Shown: positions 44,501 to 53,300 of the stretch, one piece after another
Layout: each line of letters begins with the position of its first letter
Numbering within the stretch: the stretch's first letter is position 1
Assembly (NCBI GenBank): GCA_947311845.1
Contig: CAMZMU010000089.1
Location: 26,360,687-26,424,686, forward strand
DNA length: 64,000 bases
Direction of reading: 5' to 3'
Origin: Poa pratensis
Lineage: Eukaryota; Streptophyta; Magnoliopsida; Poales; Poaceae
Position numbers and translations under genes: made by a program
The notes under the pieces: model-generated
What the model was told of the DNA's origin: nothing
What the model saw: the letters and a program-made list of their open reading frames with translations, nothing else
Databases searched by the model: none

Positions 44501-44751
44501 AGCGAGCTGATCATGTTGTCCTTCTTCCTGGTGACCTGCGCGGCACTCATGTACACGATGCACGTGTACCGCGTGCGGAAGCACCTGTTCCACATGGACA
44601 AGATCATCGCCAAGCTGGGATGGTGAGCGACCTTGCGACAATGATCCGAAGGGCGTGTGTTCAATTCAATTAAGATCTTGATGAATTAATTAACTTGCTC
44701 CAGTATCCTTTCTTAATTTCCCGCTGTTGTTGCAGGAAAAAGAGTTCTTAA
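35594..44751 (+). CDS. Ferroportin / iron-regulated transporter (SLC40 family), 506 aa
   Basis: Membrane exporter of ferrous iron and similar divalent metals; plant IREG1/2 types act at the plasma membrane or vacuole (family knowledge). Exons: 35594-35727, 35836-35986, 43009-43205, 43326-43799, 43909-44080, 44164-44412, 44495-44622, 44736-44751. Phases join without a break into 507 codons including TAA, the usual length. Visible motifs: [100 protein letters not shown]. There are about 10-12 hydrophobic segments and a variable central loop (about residues 235-285), as in the family. The short N-terminus, without an obvious transit peptide, favours IREG1/2 over the plastid IREG3 type. Intron 2 is 7.0 kb and transposon-filled; intron 5 uses a GC donor. 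No stop or frameshift seen. Confidence 0.95.
36530..37370 (-). mobile_element. LINE fragment (ORF1 C-terminus plus 3' region) in ferroportin intron 2
   Basis: Minus-strand frame 37359-36895 (154 codons) is acidic and then basic, ending near [19 protein letters not shown], like the C-terminus of plant LINE ORF1 proteins. The following minus-strand sequence, with GGCCTCGCCGAGTGTATGAA and GAAGCCAACATCCC-type blocks read in reverse, resembles the 3' ends of Triticeae LINEs. ORF2 is absent. Confidence 0.6.
37371..38383. other. Ferroportin intron 2, unannotated stretch
   Basis: A moderately GC-rich stretch at 37480-37720 (either strand open for about 60-80 codons) has a gene-fragment look but matches nothing I recognise. 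The rest is AT-rich. Confidence 0.35.
38384..38710. mobile_element. Tourist/Harbinger MITE, 327 bp, TSD TTA
   Basis: Termini GGGCATGTACAATG and CATTGTACATGCCC are inverted copies. TTA duplicates at 38381-38383 and 38711-38713. Non-coding. In ferroportin intron 2. Confidence 0.88.
38711..39883. other. Ferroportin intron 2, AT-rich stretch
   Basis: Contains several degenerate direct repeats of the type AACTATATAACCCTAAAA and AATTTCACATAA (39230-39540). No coding sequence recognised. Confidence 0.4.
39884..40043. mobile_element. Stowaway MITE, 160 bp, TSD TA
   Basis: Nearly complete fold-back. It begins CTCCCTCCGTATCAAAATAT and ends with the inverse ATATTTTGATACGGAGGGAG, with TA on both sides. 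Intact termini suggest a young copy. Confidence 0.95.
40115..40260. mobile_element. Tourist-like MITE, 146 bp, TSD TAA
   Basis: Termini GAGCATGTACAATAG and TTGTACATTTGTACATGCAC are imperfect inverted copies related to the 38384 element. TAA at 40112-40114 and 40261-40263. Confidence 0.75.
40343..40700 (-). other. Sequence downstream of LINE ORF1
   Basis: GC-rich 40400-40700, minus strand, follows the ORF1 stop. It could be the start of a truncated ORF2 or a 3' region; no endonuclease or RT motif is seen, and no poly-T marks a LINE 3' end. Confidence 0.4.
40701..42710 (-). CDS. LINE ORF1 protein with two CCHC zinc knuckles, 669 aa, intact
   Basis: Uninterrupted minus-strand frame from ATG at 42710 to a stop at 40701. 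The N-terminus is Ala/Ser/Pro-rich ([38 protein letters not shown]). Residues about 255-292 hold two CX2CX4HX4C knuckles, [14 protein letters not shown] and [14 protein letters not shown], of nucleic-acid chaperone type. The C-terminus has [13 protein letters not shown] and [20 protein letters not shown], typical of grass LINE ORF1. No endonuclease or reverse transcriptase follows, so this is an ORF1-only remnant or non-autonomous LINE. It lies antisense in ferroportin intron 2. A full 669-codon frame without damage points to recent insertion or selection on the protein. Confidence 0.8.
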   Translation of the reverse strand: MFDPSSPSGAIAAATAAPDAAATIATSTPTRSQPQLASLLIRPPSTRFSWADVEDDVESVDGAPVLQPQDPDRAFVPDSLEEAMEEGELSPLVTSPDRYIPPQRRWEGSATAPAGAGTGKSLASIDGSAGSSSGAGTRTAPAASAGPAGVWRGRRPPPPPPGPPPHGQPRPFSSPTAAAPSRPRSGAGGRKDGGFTTTPAVPRRLDGWELVRPPHWWRRGTGDARGRPSDAGERARACLARRNLLHKKMRGRCFRCLSHRHFAIVCREPKVCWQCHQPGHLASSCKEPPASPPLAAQQRRASASVSPFRSFRDVLMAPVDLADRPEEHEIFFMASPEQDVSYTKTNEVMLAVRCYKEVVDGALSEENERDMCCSTAAVEVLLPNEQCHKESMDGALTKENERAGLMMPPKQGKDGDREAREQVSAVESAEILAWQGLIGEISAWDSCPASGCSPRPVVSDEPPSFVSPGDASCEVVLLCKEVDDEEQCIAEPGAGSTLLSAQGEIVAEKVDGQQFVMDFVSPVQAGPGQQDMEVGAALCPLSGFLARITVPLAAAVLGTPATPLVHEREVDAPSVWRSERLAKLHPKGANIEQLARETVACRLGSLTEEAHPSGRRREDFLALLDVSDRPFSDQEMAAIDDLVLAVNKTKKKKTTSGTRMVRQMPPGEA
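42794..42959. mobile_element. Degenerate Stowaway/Mariner-type MITE
   Basis: Starts near CCACTCCTTTTATCCAACT and ends with TTATAAATGGGAACGGAGGGG followed by TTA. Internal TTGGTCAAACGTAAATCTTG is typical of the common Triticeae MITEs. It lies just upstream of ferroportin exon 3. Confidence 0.6.
44081..44163 (+). other. GC-AG intron in the ferroportin gene
   Basis: Exon 5 must end after ATGCAG (44080) to join WSIWMQ to the next exon's [15 protein letters not shown] in frame. The intron therefore starts GCACGT, not GT, and ends in CATGGCAG at 44163. It is 83 bases long. No GT donor nearby keeps the frame. Confidence 0.85.
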
Positions 44752-45149
44752 TCCGGATCGCATTGATCAGGAGTTGAGGACTGACTGAGTCAGCTGCCAA
44801 ATAATTTGGCCCGGTGCTGGCGACTATAAATTTGCCTTTATTTTTGTTCTTGCATATTAGGCTACGAGGTGGGCTGCCACAGGATTAATGCGGATGGCGC
44901 CTTCTCGGCGGGCTCTGAGCATGGAGGGTGTAGCGTGGTTCTTCTGAACCATCATGGTGATTTCCTGGCTGGAGAATGCTGTTTTTTGACTTCCGTTACC
45001 GACCCGGAGAGGGCGGAGCTTATCGCTTGCAAGCAGGCGCTGGTTTTAGCCAAGAATCTGCATGTTCTAATGTCCAGTTGGAGACGGATTGCCTGGGAGT
45101 TGTGGAAGCTGATGTGCAGCGAAAAGGATCGTTCTATTCACGTCCATTA

Positions 45150-46419
45150 GGGCATCTCTAACCGATCCCCTAAAATCGGTTAGAGGAGTAAAAATAGGCA
45201 GCGGCGGCACCTAACCGAACTCCTAAACGGTTAGAGGAGTAAAATTATACTCATCGGAGGAGTAAAAGTGGCGGCCGACTCCTAAATTTACTCCTCCGAG
45301 GCCACTTCCGAGAAAAACTCCCCGCCTCCCGACCCGCCGCACCTATTCCCGCCGGCGTCGCCGCCGGCGACCCCCATACCCCGCCGCCCCTACCCGGTCC
45401 CTCCGCCGCCCTCCGGCCCACCTATCCCTCGCTCGCCGCCTCTCGCCGTCGCCGGAATCGACGGGGCGAGCTCGTTTTCGCCGGCCGTCGGCCCGATTTG
45501 GAGGAAATCGGGCTCCGTCGCCGTCGATTCGCCGCAACCCGGAGCCGGCGTGGCCTCCGGTGACCACGGCGTGGCGTGGTCGGCCACCACCGATGTCGCG
45601 ACGCGGCTCGCCCCCTCCTCCTAGCCCACCACAGATCCCGCGCGACCGGCGGTTGCCCCCGCCGCCCACGACGGGTTTCGTCTGCGTGCGGGACCTCTGG
45701 CCGGAGTTGGAGGATGCACGGCCGGCGTCCGTTGATGCTGCTGCCGGAGATGGATCGCCGGCACGCCGGCCGCAACCAACACAAGGTGAATTTTTTCCCT
45801 CTTTTTCGTCATGTAAAATTGGAGCACAAGAAGCCGTGGCTTATTTGATTTTTGTTACAAATGAAGTACAAGGACTTCTACATGGACCGAGAATGAAGAC
45901 AATGAGTTGTATTTTGCATGGCACCATCAAACTCTTGTAGATGACGCACTATACGAAGCGAGTGGTGTTCGTCCGCCATTCCAACTTTTTTGGGAGAAAA
46001 TTCATAAGAATTTCAATGAAAAGACAACCGGAGATGGTAGATCGCTTTCATCGATGTTAAATAGATGGCACATTCTTGTTATGCGTTCTAATGCATAACA
46101 AGAACACTTTGGTTTGTGCCGGATTCTATCGGGTTGTATCGATATCTATGGGGAGAAGTATGTACTCTCTATGTATCAATTGTATCGAGTTGTATCGGTA
46201 TCTATTTTGGTGTATCGGGTTGTATTGGTATCAAAACCTATGATACTATATGTGTTTGTATCAACCTATTTGTATTGCAAATGATGAAAAATAATTTTAC
46301 TCCTCTAAAAATAGGGGTTCGGTTAGGTGCCGACCACATTTAGAGGAGTACTTTTGCTCCTCTAAAGTTTACTCCTCCGTTTACTCCTCTAACCGATTGG
46401 GGATCGGTTAGAGATGCCC
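45150..46419. mobile_element. PIF/Harbinger-type element, 1270 bp, TSD TTA
   Basis: Termini GGGCATCTCTAACCGATCCC and its inverse (GGGATCGGTTAGAGATGCCC), with the inverted similarity continuing through TCGGTTAGAGGAGTAAA. TTA at 45147-45149 and 46420-46422. Inside are a GC-rich first third and a decayed SANT-like fragment. No transposase (DDE) domain, so non-autonomous. Confidence 0.92.
45883..46098 (+). pseudogene. SANT/Myb-like ORF1 fragment of Harbinger type
   Basis: Frame of 71 residues up to a stop at 46098: WTENEDNELYFAWHHQTLVD, then FWEKIHKNFNEKT and SSMLNRWHIL. The spacing of the Trp residues resembles the Myb/SANT DNA-binding ORF1 of PIF/Harbinger transposons. The upstream part is missing or out of frame. 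Confidence 0.6.
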
Positions 46420-46636
46420 TTAGTGGAGGAAATAAAGGAACTGCTTCAGGGTTTTACGGATTGCTCCGTTCGGCATACAAGACGTGTAAATAAAGGAGCT
46501 GCTAGGGTTCTTGTAATGGTGCAGCGCATCTATTAGCGCAAGAGGGCTACGGTAATAAGTTGTGTAAGTTCTGCGTGGGCTCTCCCCGGAGTTTATTGTA
46601 AACTTGTTGGCCACTGAGTGGCGTGCCGGTTAAGTA

Positions 46637-47758
46637 GGCAGCCTTTATCTCGAAAAAAATATACTCCAACGTACTCTGCTGTATCGAATTATAAAATGTT
46701 TTGGATACTTCGATATGAACTGCATAGAGACTAAAATGAGGAAACAAGCACACCAAAACGCTCATTTCAGTCTATAAACGAGTAGTAGTTTCTAGACAGT
46801 GTTAGTAGTTTCTAGAGATATTATAGCATTTAATACTATCGTTTTGGAATAAATAAGTGTATAATTAAAACAATGGGTAAAGTAAAGTAAAAGTGGTTCC
46901 TTATGTTTAAAAATGGAGGAGGTTTATGGGTTCAGTTTCTCTATCTCTCTCGCACTCTCTCTCTCTCTCTAGTAAACATCGTCGCACAAGATATTTCTAA
47001 AGTACAAATTAGGGTGCCCATGTGATTTCTACATTTGTTTGTATATTTTTTTGTTTGTTTTGTTTATAAGCATGTATATGTGCATCATGTCTTTATGTCC
47101 AGATGATGCAACCCAACTTGGTAATACTCTCTAAGCAAGTGGGTTGTTCACATGTTTATAATTAAGTAGTTAAACCAAGGTTTTGGTTACCGGCAGAAAA
47201 AAAATTCCTGAGGATGGTCAGGATTTTCGGTAACCTTCCGGTTACCATGGTTACCGGAAAATCCCGACCGGTTACCGGACGAATATGAAATCCAAAATTC
47301 GAAAATTCAATTTTTTTGGAATTAAATAGTTAAACGAAGCATAGTTTTAAGAAATGTGACATGATGTTTGCGCGTGAATGGAAACTAATACCACCATTTC
47401 TCTCGCTAAGCACTTCTACACGTTGTATTCCCATTATACCTAATGAGGTAGCACAAGATAGGTAAACACCATAATTTTTATTCCAAATTTTATGTCATCA
47501 TACAAAACTTACTACATGGTGTACACATGCTTCTCCATACACGCCATAACATACTATTTTGATCAGAATAAGCATATGAATTCAGGGTTGATATGTATTT
47601 GCAAAAACATCTTAAACAAATTGAATCATGCATCATGTAATTTATCTCATATTGAATGATCCACCATTACGGGTATGCAAAATATGACCAGAATCATGTA
47701 ATTAAGGTAGCTCATGTGTGGTTCTAAACAATGAAATCACATCGAGAGATACGATTAA
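46637..47758. other. Intergenic AT-rich region
   Basis: No gene recognised. 47180-47285 is a cluster of GGTTACCGG/CCGGTTACC palindromes (e.g. GGTTACCATGGTTACCGG), probably part of an old transposon terminus. A short CT-rich run lies at about 46938-46970. Confidence 0.45.
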
Positions 47759-47871
47759 GCATGTCTCAACATTGTCCAAACTTGCATGCATCTACACACT
47801 AAACTATGTCTACATACATGCAAGTTTGGACTAAGTTGAGACATCTTTTTATGGACGGAGGAAGTACTACA
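47759..47871. mobile_element. Truncated Stowaway-type MITE
   Basis: The arms (ATGTCTCAACATTGTCCAAAC and GTTTGGACTAAGTTGAGACA) are inverted copies. The right end continues to ATGGACGGAGGAAG and TA, but the left end lacks the CTCCCTCCGT terminus. Confidence 0.7.
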
Positions 47872-48435
47872 AATCCATAGTACGGCGTAAGCAATGGAGA
47901 TATCGTTGGAAAGGTTGGAGATGCGTCTCTCTGTCGTGAAAAGGGATATATATAAGAGAAGGGCGATTTGGTGCCCGAGCACAAATGAACCCGATATCTC
48001 GACCATGCAAGCGACTTTGAGATTTGGTACAGGTTCTTTGTCCGTCTTGGTAAAATCCTTGACAACGCGGTGAAATCCTCGGCTGTGGGCCCTGCTTGTG
48101 ACGCCAGCAACGTTGTGCCATCGTGGTCCGTCGGAACGAGGAAATTTCTTGACCCTTTTTCTCCCACTAATCTTGCCGGTTCCACGCTCCGCCGCATAGC
48201 AGCTCCGCACCAACGCCATGCTCCTCGTCGGGAAGGAAGACGATGGTACGAACGGTGCTGCGCGCTCGCGGCCGCCATGCGCGCTGAGGAGTACGCGGCG
48301 GCGCACCACGCCGCGGCCACTGTCGCCAGCCTCCTCTGCGTCGACGCATACAGCCTCATCAAGGTGGACATTATCTTTCCCGTCCCGATCTGGTGGCGGT
48401 ACCACCAGTACTCGGCCTTGAGCCGGCGGCGACGG

Positions 48436-48516
48436 CCGGAGGAGAGCAACGGGCTGTGGCGTCCGGAGGAGAGCAGCGGGAAGCGGCGTCCGGAGGAGAG
48501 CAGCAGGCGGCGGCGG
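48436..48516. repeat. 27-bp minisatellite, three units
   Basis: CCGGAGGAGAGCA begins at 48436, 48463 and 48490. The period of 27 keeps frame. Lies in a GC-rich stretch (48060-48700) that is open on both strands but has no recognised product. Confidence 0.85.
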
Positions 48517-48744
48517 CCGGACAGACGCGTGAGCACCAAGAGCGGACGCTGGGACGCGAGCAGCAGGTGGCCTCGGCTGGGGCGCGAGCAGCAGGAGCTG
48601 ATCCGTCTCTCCCGTCGGCGGCCGGACACGAGAAGCAGCCGCCGTACGCGTACGCGAGCAGCAGGTAGGAATCGGGGGCAGCTACACCTAAACTGAAGAA
48701 CAAAAATCGGCGGCAACATCTCATCGCGCTCAAGGCAAAAAGCG

Positions 48745-49254
48745 GCCCCTCCTTGCCGCGCTCATCGCGCTCCTCCGCGGGAACGGGAGGGGCACCCGCG
48801 CCACCAAGGACGCCCTCAAGGTGCTCTTCGGTGTCGCGCTGTACCCGCTCAACCGGGCGCCCCTCGTCGAGCTCGGCGCCGTGCGGGCGCTGTTCTCGCT
48901 CGTGATGACGGACGGGCGGACCGGGATCGTGGAGGACGCGACGGCCGTAGTCGCGCAGGTGGCTAGGTGCGCCGAGAGCCTGGCCGCGTTCGCCATGGTG
49001 TCGGGGGTGCGCATCCTCGTGGACCTTGTCGAGCCCGGCGGCGCCGAGACCGGGAGGGCCAGGAGAACGCGGCGTCCGCGCTGCTCAACCTCGTCATGGC
49101 CGGCGGCGAGCGGGCGGTCGCGGAGGTGCTGGCGGTGGGCGGCGCGGAGGAGGCGGTGAGGAAGCTCGCAGAGGACGGCGCGGCCAGCGCCAGGGGGAAG
49201 CCCAAGGCGGCGTCTCTGCTGCCAGCGCCAGGGGGAAAGGTCAATGAGAATCTT
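48745..49254 (+). pseudogene. ARM-repeat (U-box E3 ligase type) gene fragment
   Basis: Encodes LAALIALLRGNGRGTRATKD, ALKVLFGVALYPLNRAPLVE, GAVRALFSLVMTDGRTGIVE and DATAVVAQVARCAESLAAF. After a frameshift near 49056 it continues with NAASALLNLVMAGGERAVAE, VLAVGGAEEAVRKLAEDG and a tail. This matches the C-terminal armadillo repeats of plant U-box (PUB) ubiquitin ligases. The U-box and N-terminus are missing, so this is a gene relic or captured fragment. The GC-rich stretch just upstream (48240-48370, AAAMRAEEYAAAHHAAATVA) might be an earlier ARM repeat of the same gene. Confidence 0.75.
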
Positions 49255-50347
49255 GCCAGCTGTTCCGTGAATTACCGTGGTAAAAATTGTGTGCAGGAAA
49301 GCATCGAACCACATCTTGATGTGAATAGAGGTACGGGATATCGGGAGCACCTGTGCCCGGGCACCAAAACGGATTATTGTATATATAATTGGTTTTATTC
49401 AAGACGGAAACAAGGACGGAAGATTCAACTTGATAGGGCAGATGGATGCTCCATCGCGCGTATGCGCCTTTATTGATGCATGATTATTTTCTCTAATTAA
49501 TTGAGTTTCAGAAAGGTTTTGAAACGTAAAAATACGAAAATAAGAGTTTCCTACTTTCCATAGTTAGATGCAAAAATGGGATTTTGTGAGAATCTCAGAA
49601 TTCACTAAAAAAGTGGTAGAAACATACTCCTCCGTTCACAAAAGGATGTCTCAACCTAGTTCAAATTTGAATGTATCTACACACTAAATCATGTCTAGAT
49701 CCATGCAAATTTGATCTAGGTTGAGACATTCTTTTGTGAACAGATGGAGTAGATACGTTTCCAATGTATTAGCAAGGCTCTTTTTGTCTTCGAAGTGCCA
49801 TGACTCCCACCTGATCTGATACCTTGCAGTAGCATTGTCAGTCCCTAAATCTGGATATGTTTCAGAGTTATGGAGTAGTTTTTTTTTTTTTTGAGAATAG
49901 ACATGGAAGGGAGTAGTTTTATAAGAGCCATGGGGTGATGTGGTCCATGTCACCATGTGGATCACTCATTACTCATCCGGTTCCCCAATCATTAACGGGC
50001 CGATGCAAAGTACCGGGACAGATTAAAATAAATCTACCAATAAAAGGAGAAAAAAAACACGAAGGAATTATAGGTAGATTCTGCTTTGCGTCACTGACAG
50101 GGTTGCCCAGGAGCCCATGGGCCCATCTGTCCGTCACAAGAGTCTCACGGAGAACCAAGCGGGTCCCACGGGGTCGTGTCACCGTGTCCAGCGGCAACAC
50201 GCGAACCTTTCATATCATCGAAAGATTCCGTTCGCCCGTTGGTCCAACCTACCTCCCTCTCCGCCAATCGCCAAATCCAGCTAAGCCATCCAATCGCCGA
50301 CGGCGAGACCCGAACCCCGGCGGGACCCTATCACGAAGCCGGCGGCA
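49255..50347. other. Upstream region of the acid phosphatase gene
   Basis: Contains the MITE at 49627-49749 and, at 49870-49925, a T-run flanked by GGAGTAGTTTT direct repeats, as left by a tiny truncated LINE. 50060-50347 is GC-rich and probably holds promoter and 5' UTR. No clear TATA box. Confidence 0.45.
49627..49749. mobile_element. Stowaway-type MITE, 123 bp, TSD TA
   Basis: Begins CTCCTCCGTTCACAAAAGGA and ends CTTTTGTGAACAGATGGAG, imperfect inverted copies, with TA on both sides. Inner arms TCTCAACCTAG/CTAGGTTGAGA. Confidence 0.88.
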
Positions 50348-53300
50348 ATGCGCCTCCTCCTCGTCGTCGTCCTTCTCGCGGCGGCGGCGGTCGCCGTCAC
50401 CGGCGCCGAGTCGGTCCTCCGCGCGGTCACGGACGACATCCCGGCCGCAGCGTCCTCCGACGTGGACGCGCTCTTCTGCGACAGCTGGATGCTGTCGGTG
50501 GAGACGGGCAACGCGGGGCCCTGGCGCGCCGTGCCGTCGCGCTGCGGGCCGTCCGTGCGCGGGTACATGGAGGGCGAGCGCTACGCGTCCGACTCCGCCG
50601 TCGCCGCCGCCGAATCCCTCGCCTTCGCCGCGCAGGCGTTCGCGGCGGGCGAGGGGGGTGCCAAGCCGGCGTGGGTCTTCGACGTCGACGAGACGCTGCT
50701 CTCCAACTTGCCCTACTACGCCGTCAGCGGATGGGGGTAATTGACCACGACCCAGCTCTGGTTTTTCCCGTTACATTAATCGTGCCTGCAATAATCAATC
50801 AGTGACTACACTCTTGGCTATCGCGTTTGAGATTGGAAATACATTGAACTCCATGAGAATTTGTGTGGGCGAAGAAGTATAATGGTAAATTTATCACCAG
50901 GGCCGGTCCATACATTTCCGAGGCCCTGGGGCGAGACGACAAAATGGGGCCTTGTAGGCAAAAAAAAATGTATTGAATTTTATTGGCAATTCAGTAATTA
51001 TCAATACATAGGATAGATCAATAGTCTTTGTATAGGGACAATAAAATGTGCAACACAAATTATTTATTTGTAATGATCCAGAGAACTAAATGATCAGATC
51101 TTGTTGTTCTTCACTCCATGTCCTCACTCCGTGCACTCCATGATCTTGTTGTTTCTTCTAACACTTCTAGAAGCAAAGTCATCAATAATCACGTCAACAT
51201 TTATTTCATCTAACTTAGCTTTCTCAATGCATAAAGTAGCAAGACCATTTAATCATCCAAATTATCCCAGTTTCGTGGATCTAGGACATCGACAGTAAAA
51301 GGTTGTTGTTCGTCAACACTTGGAATTTCTGAATTTGTTGAATCGACAGGATTTTCAGGCTGACTAAAATTATTATCAACCTCGTTGGCAACATAATTTT
51401 CATCTAAATTCTCAGTTTGTTGCTCTTCAACAGGTACTATGGCCAGTTGCAATGAGTTCCTAGAAGAACTACCGGTTCTAAATTTTTTGTCAATGGAACC
51501 TTTCTGGGATTCTAGCCGTTCATCTCTCTGTTTTTTTCTCTTCCTTTTCTCACTACCAGATAAACATTTTTTAGAAGACATGTGTTGTGGACGCTAGTAG
51601 ATGGACGTGGATGGATGGGCAGCAAGAAGATCAGGATACTCGTATTGGATTAGGAGATGGAAAGAGTCCTTTAGGAAAGAATAGGATTAGGAAGGAGTCC
51701 ACTTGTATAAGGAAAGGCCCAATAATTCCAGTCGTATTAGGAGAGGTCAAAGCATCCACTATATAAGGATGTCATGTATCTAGGGTTGAGACAAGCAAGA
51801 ACAATCAATCTAATCTATCCCTGGTTATTCTCTTCTCAACCTATGTCTACCCAATCCCTCGCAGCCACGCCGTCTGGCTTCCTTCTGCACGGTAGTTATC
51901 CCCTTGTGGATCTAAGTCCACAACAACATGTCACCAAGCAATTTGCAGAAAAACAGTATACAGGGAACAAAAGCACCTGGATGTGGGCAGCTCGATGTCG
52001 AATTGTCGATGTAGCTTCCCAGAGAGTTGTTAGCATAAAACCGCGACTTTGACGCTTCAATTGCGAAAAACCGCGACAATGCTGTGGGATCGCGTATAAC
52101 CGCAACTTTGGCGGTCTGTGTTCGCAATGTTCAAACTTTCTGCACTAAGCGCGAATTGACACTGGTACTGACGTGTGGGGCCCAACTCTCCTTCCCAGAT
52201 CTGCAAGGGCGCAACGCTCACACTCTGTCCCCCCTTCTCATCTCTTGAATCTTCCCGTGCTCCCTGCTCTTTCAGATCCAAATCCAACGAATCTTTGAAG
52301 AACAGGCCTACAACAGAAGAATTGGAGATGCGAAATGTGAGATGGAGCAGTCAGAACCGGGCTATTTAACAGAGATGATTGGGGAAGGCCGGAAGGGAAA
52401 TAAGGAATAACACCGTTGGTCTCCATTAATCGCTGCAGGGGAGCGGCGGCCTCGTCGCCTCGAATTTGGAACTGCACGGTGGAGACTGGAGCGGCAGCGG
52501 AGGCGCTATTACGGGATTGGATTGGAGAATTTGGGGAGGAGCGGAGGAGCCGAGGAGACGAGACGGGAGAAGAGATTGGTGCTGGACTGCGGGCGCGGGC
52601 GTGCGGCAGCCGACTCGATCGATCGATCGGTCAGCGCTAGACTGGGCCCAAATGTTTTTTCTTAGCCTCGTCATATACTGGGCTACTACCTGGGCCGGGC
52701 CCCTACCTCGCTGGCCCTGGGGCGGTCGCCCGTCGCCCCGGCCTGTGGGCCGGCCCTGTTTATCACTCACTGAAAGGTTCTATTGCCAAGTAGCAACAAA
52801 TTGTCCATGGGTTTGCGAGTTGTCACATAAAAATGTGTTCTTTCAGAGGTCATGCCTATGCACTACTAATTGGTGCAAATTTTGTGGACCTTACTAGTAT
52901 ATAATAGTACTACATAGTTGGTCAGGCAATTGCCCACATAGAGCATATTCTGTGGTGGATTCAGATTTAGTCCCGCACCGAGAAACATGATATGGGATTA
53001 CCTTTTTGTTAAGGACATTGTACATACATAAAATTCATCACCGGAGGATAAAACTATTTTGCTTTGTAAGTTCATTTATATGACCGACTTTATTCGATGC
53101 TGCATTTCCTCGAGATATAACGAATTAGAAATACCTGAGGCTGACTGTGTCTCATATTAAAAATCTATCCTGCCAATATAATGTACTATAATACACTTTG
53201 AAAATAAATTGGCGATAATGTCTGGCAAGTAACTTAGATGGTAACTCATAGTGCAAAACTCGCTTAAGAAATAGGTTTCAGATATATCCTCTGAAATTGC

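Larger units (their letters stand above)
44866..46636 (+). pseudogene. RNase H-like (RVT_3 type) gene fragment split by a Harbinger element
   Basis: The left part (44866-45149) encodes RINADGAFSAGSEHGGCSVV, then DPERAELIACKQALVLAKNL, and in another frame NVQLETDCLGVVEADV. This gives the Asp, Glu and Asp expected of a plant RNase H-like RVT_3 domain. The right part (46420-46636) continues with VEEIKELLQGFTDCSVRHTR. The two join at a TTA target site when the element 45150-46419 is removed. At least two frameshifts. Probably a relic of a LINE or a captured domain, just downstream of ferroportin. Confidence 0.75.
50898..52758. mobile_element. Non-autonomous hAT element, 1861 bp, TSD TTTATCAC
   Basis: Termini CAGGGCCGGTCC and GGGCCGGCCCTG are inverted, as in Ac-like hAT elements. 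The 8-bp duplication TTTATCAC is perfect at 50890-50897 and 52759-52766. Contains a minus-strand transposase N-terminal fragment and a solo LTR. Sits in intron 1 of the acid phosphatase gene. Confidence 0.95.

Noticed and set aside
45343..45784. Arg/Gly-rich minus-strand frames in the Harbinger element
   Set aside because: Low-complexity GC-rich sequence, no motif, inside a TIR-bounded element.
47755..48719. 216- and 306-codon minus-strand frames
   Set aside because: They run through a MITE and a minisatellite, and change character along their length; no family match.
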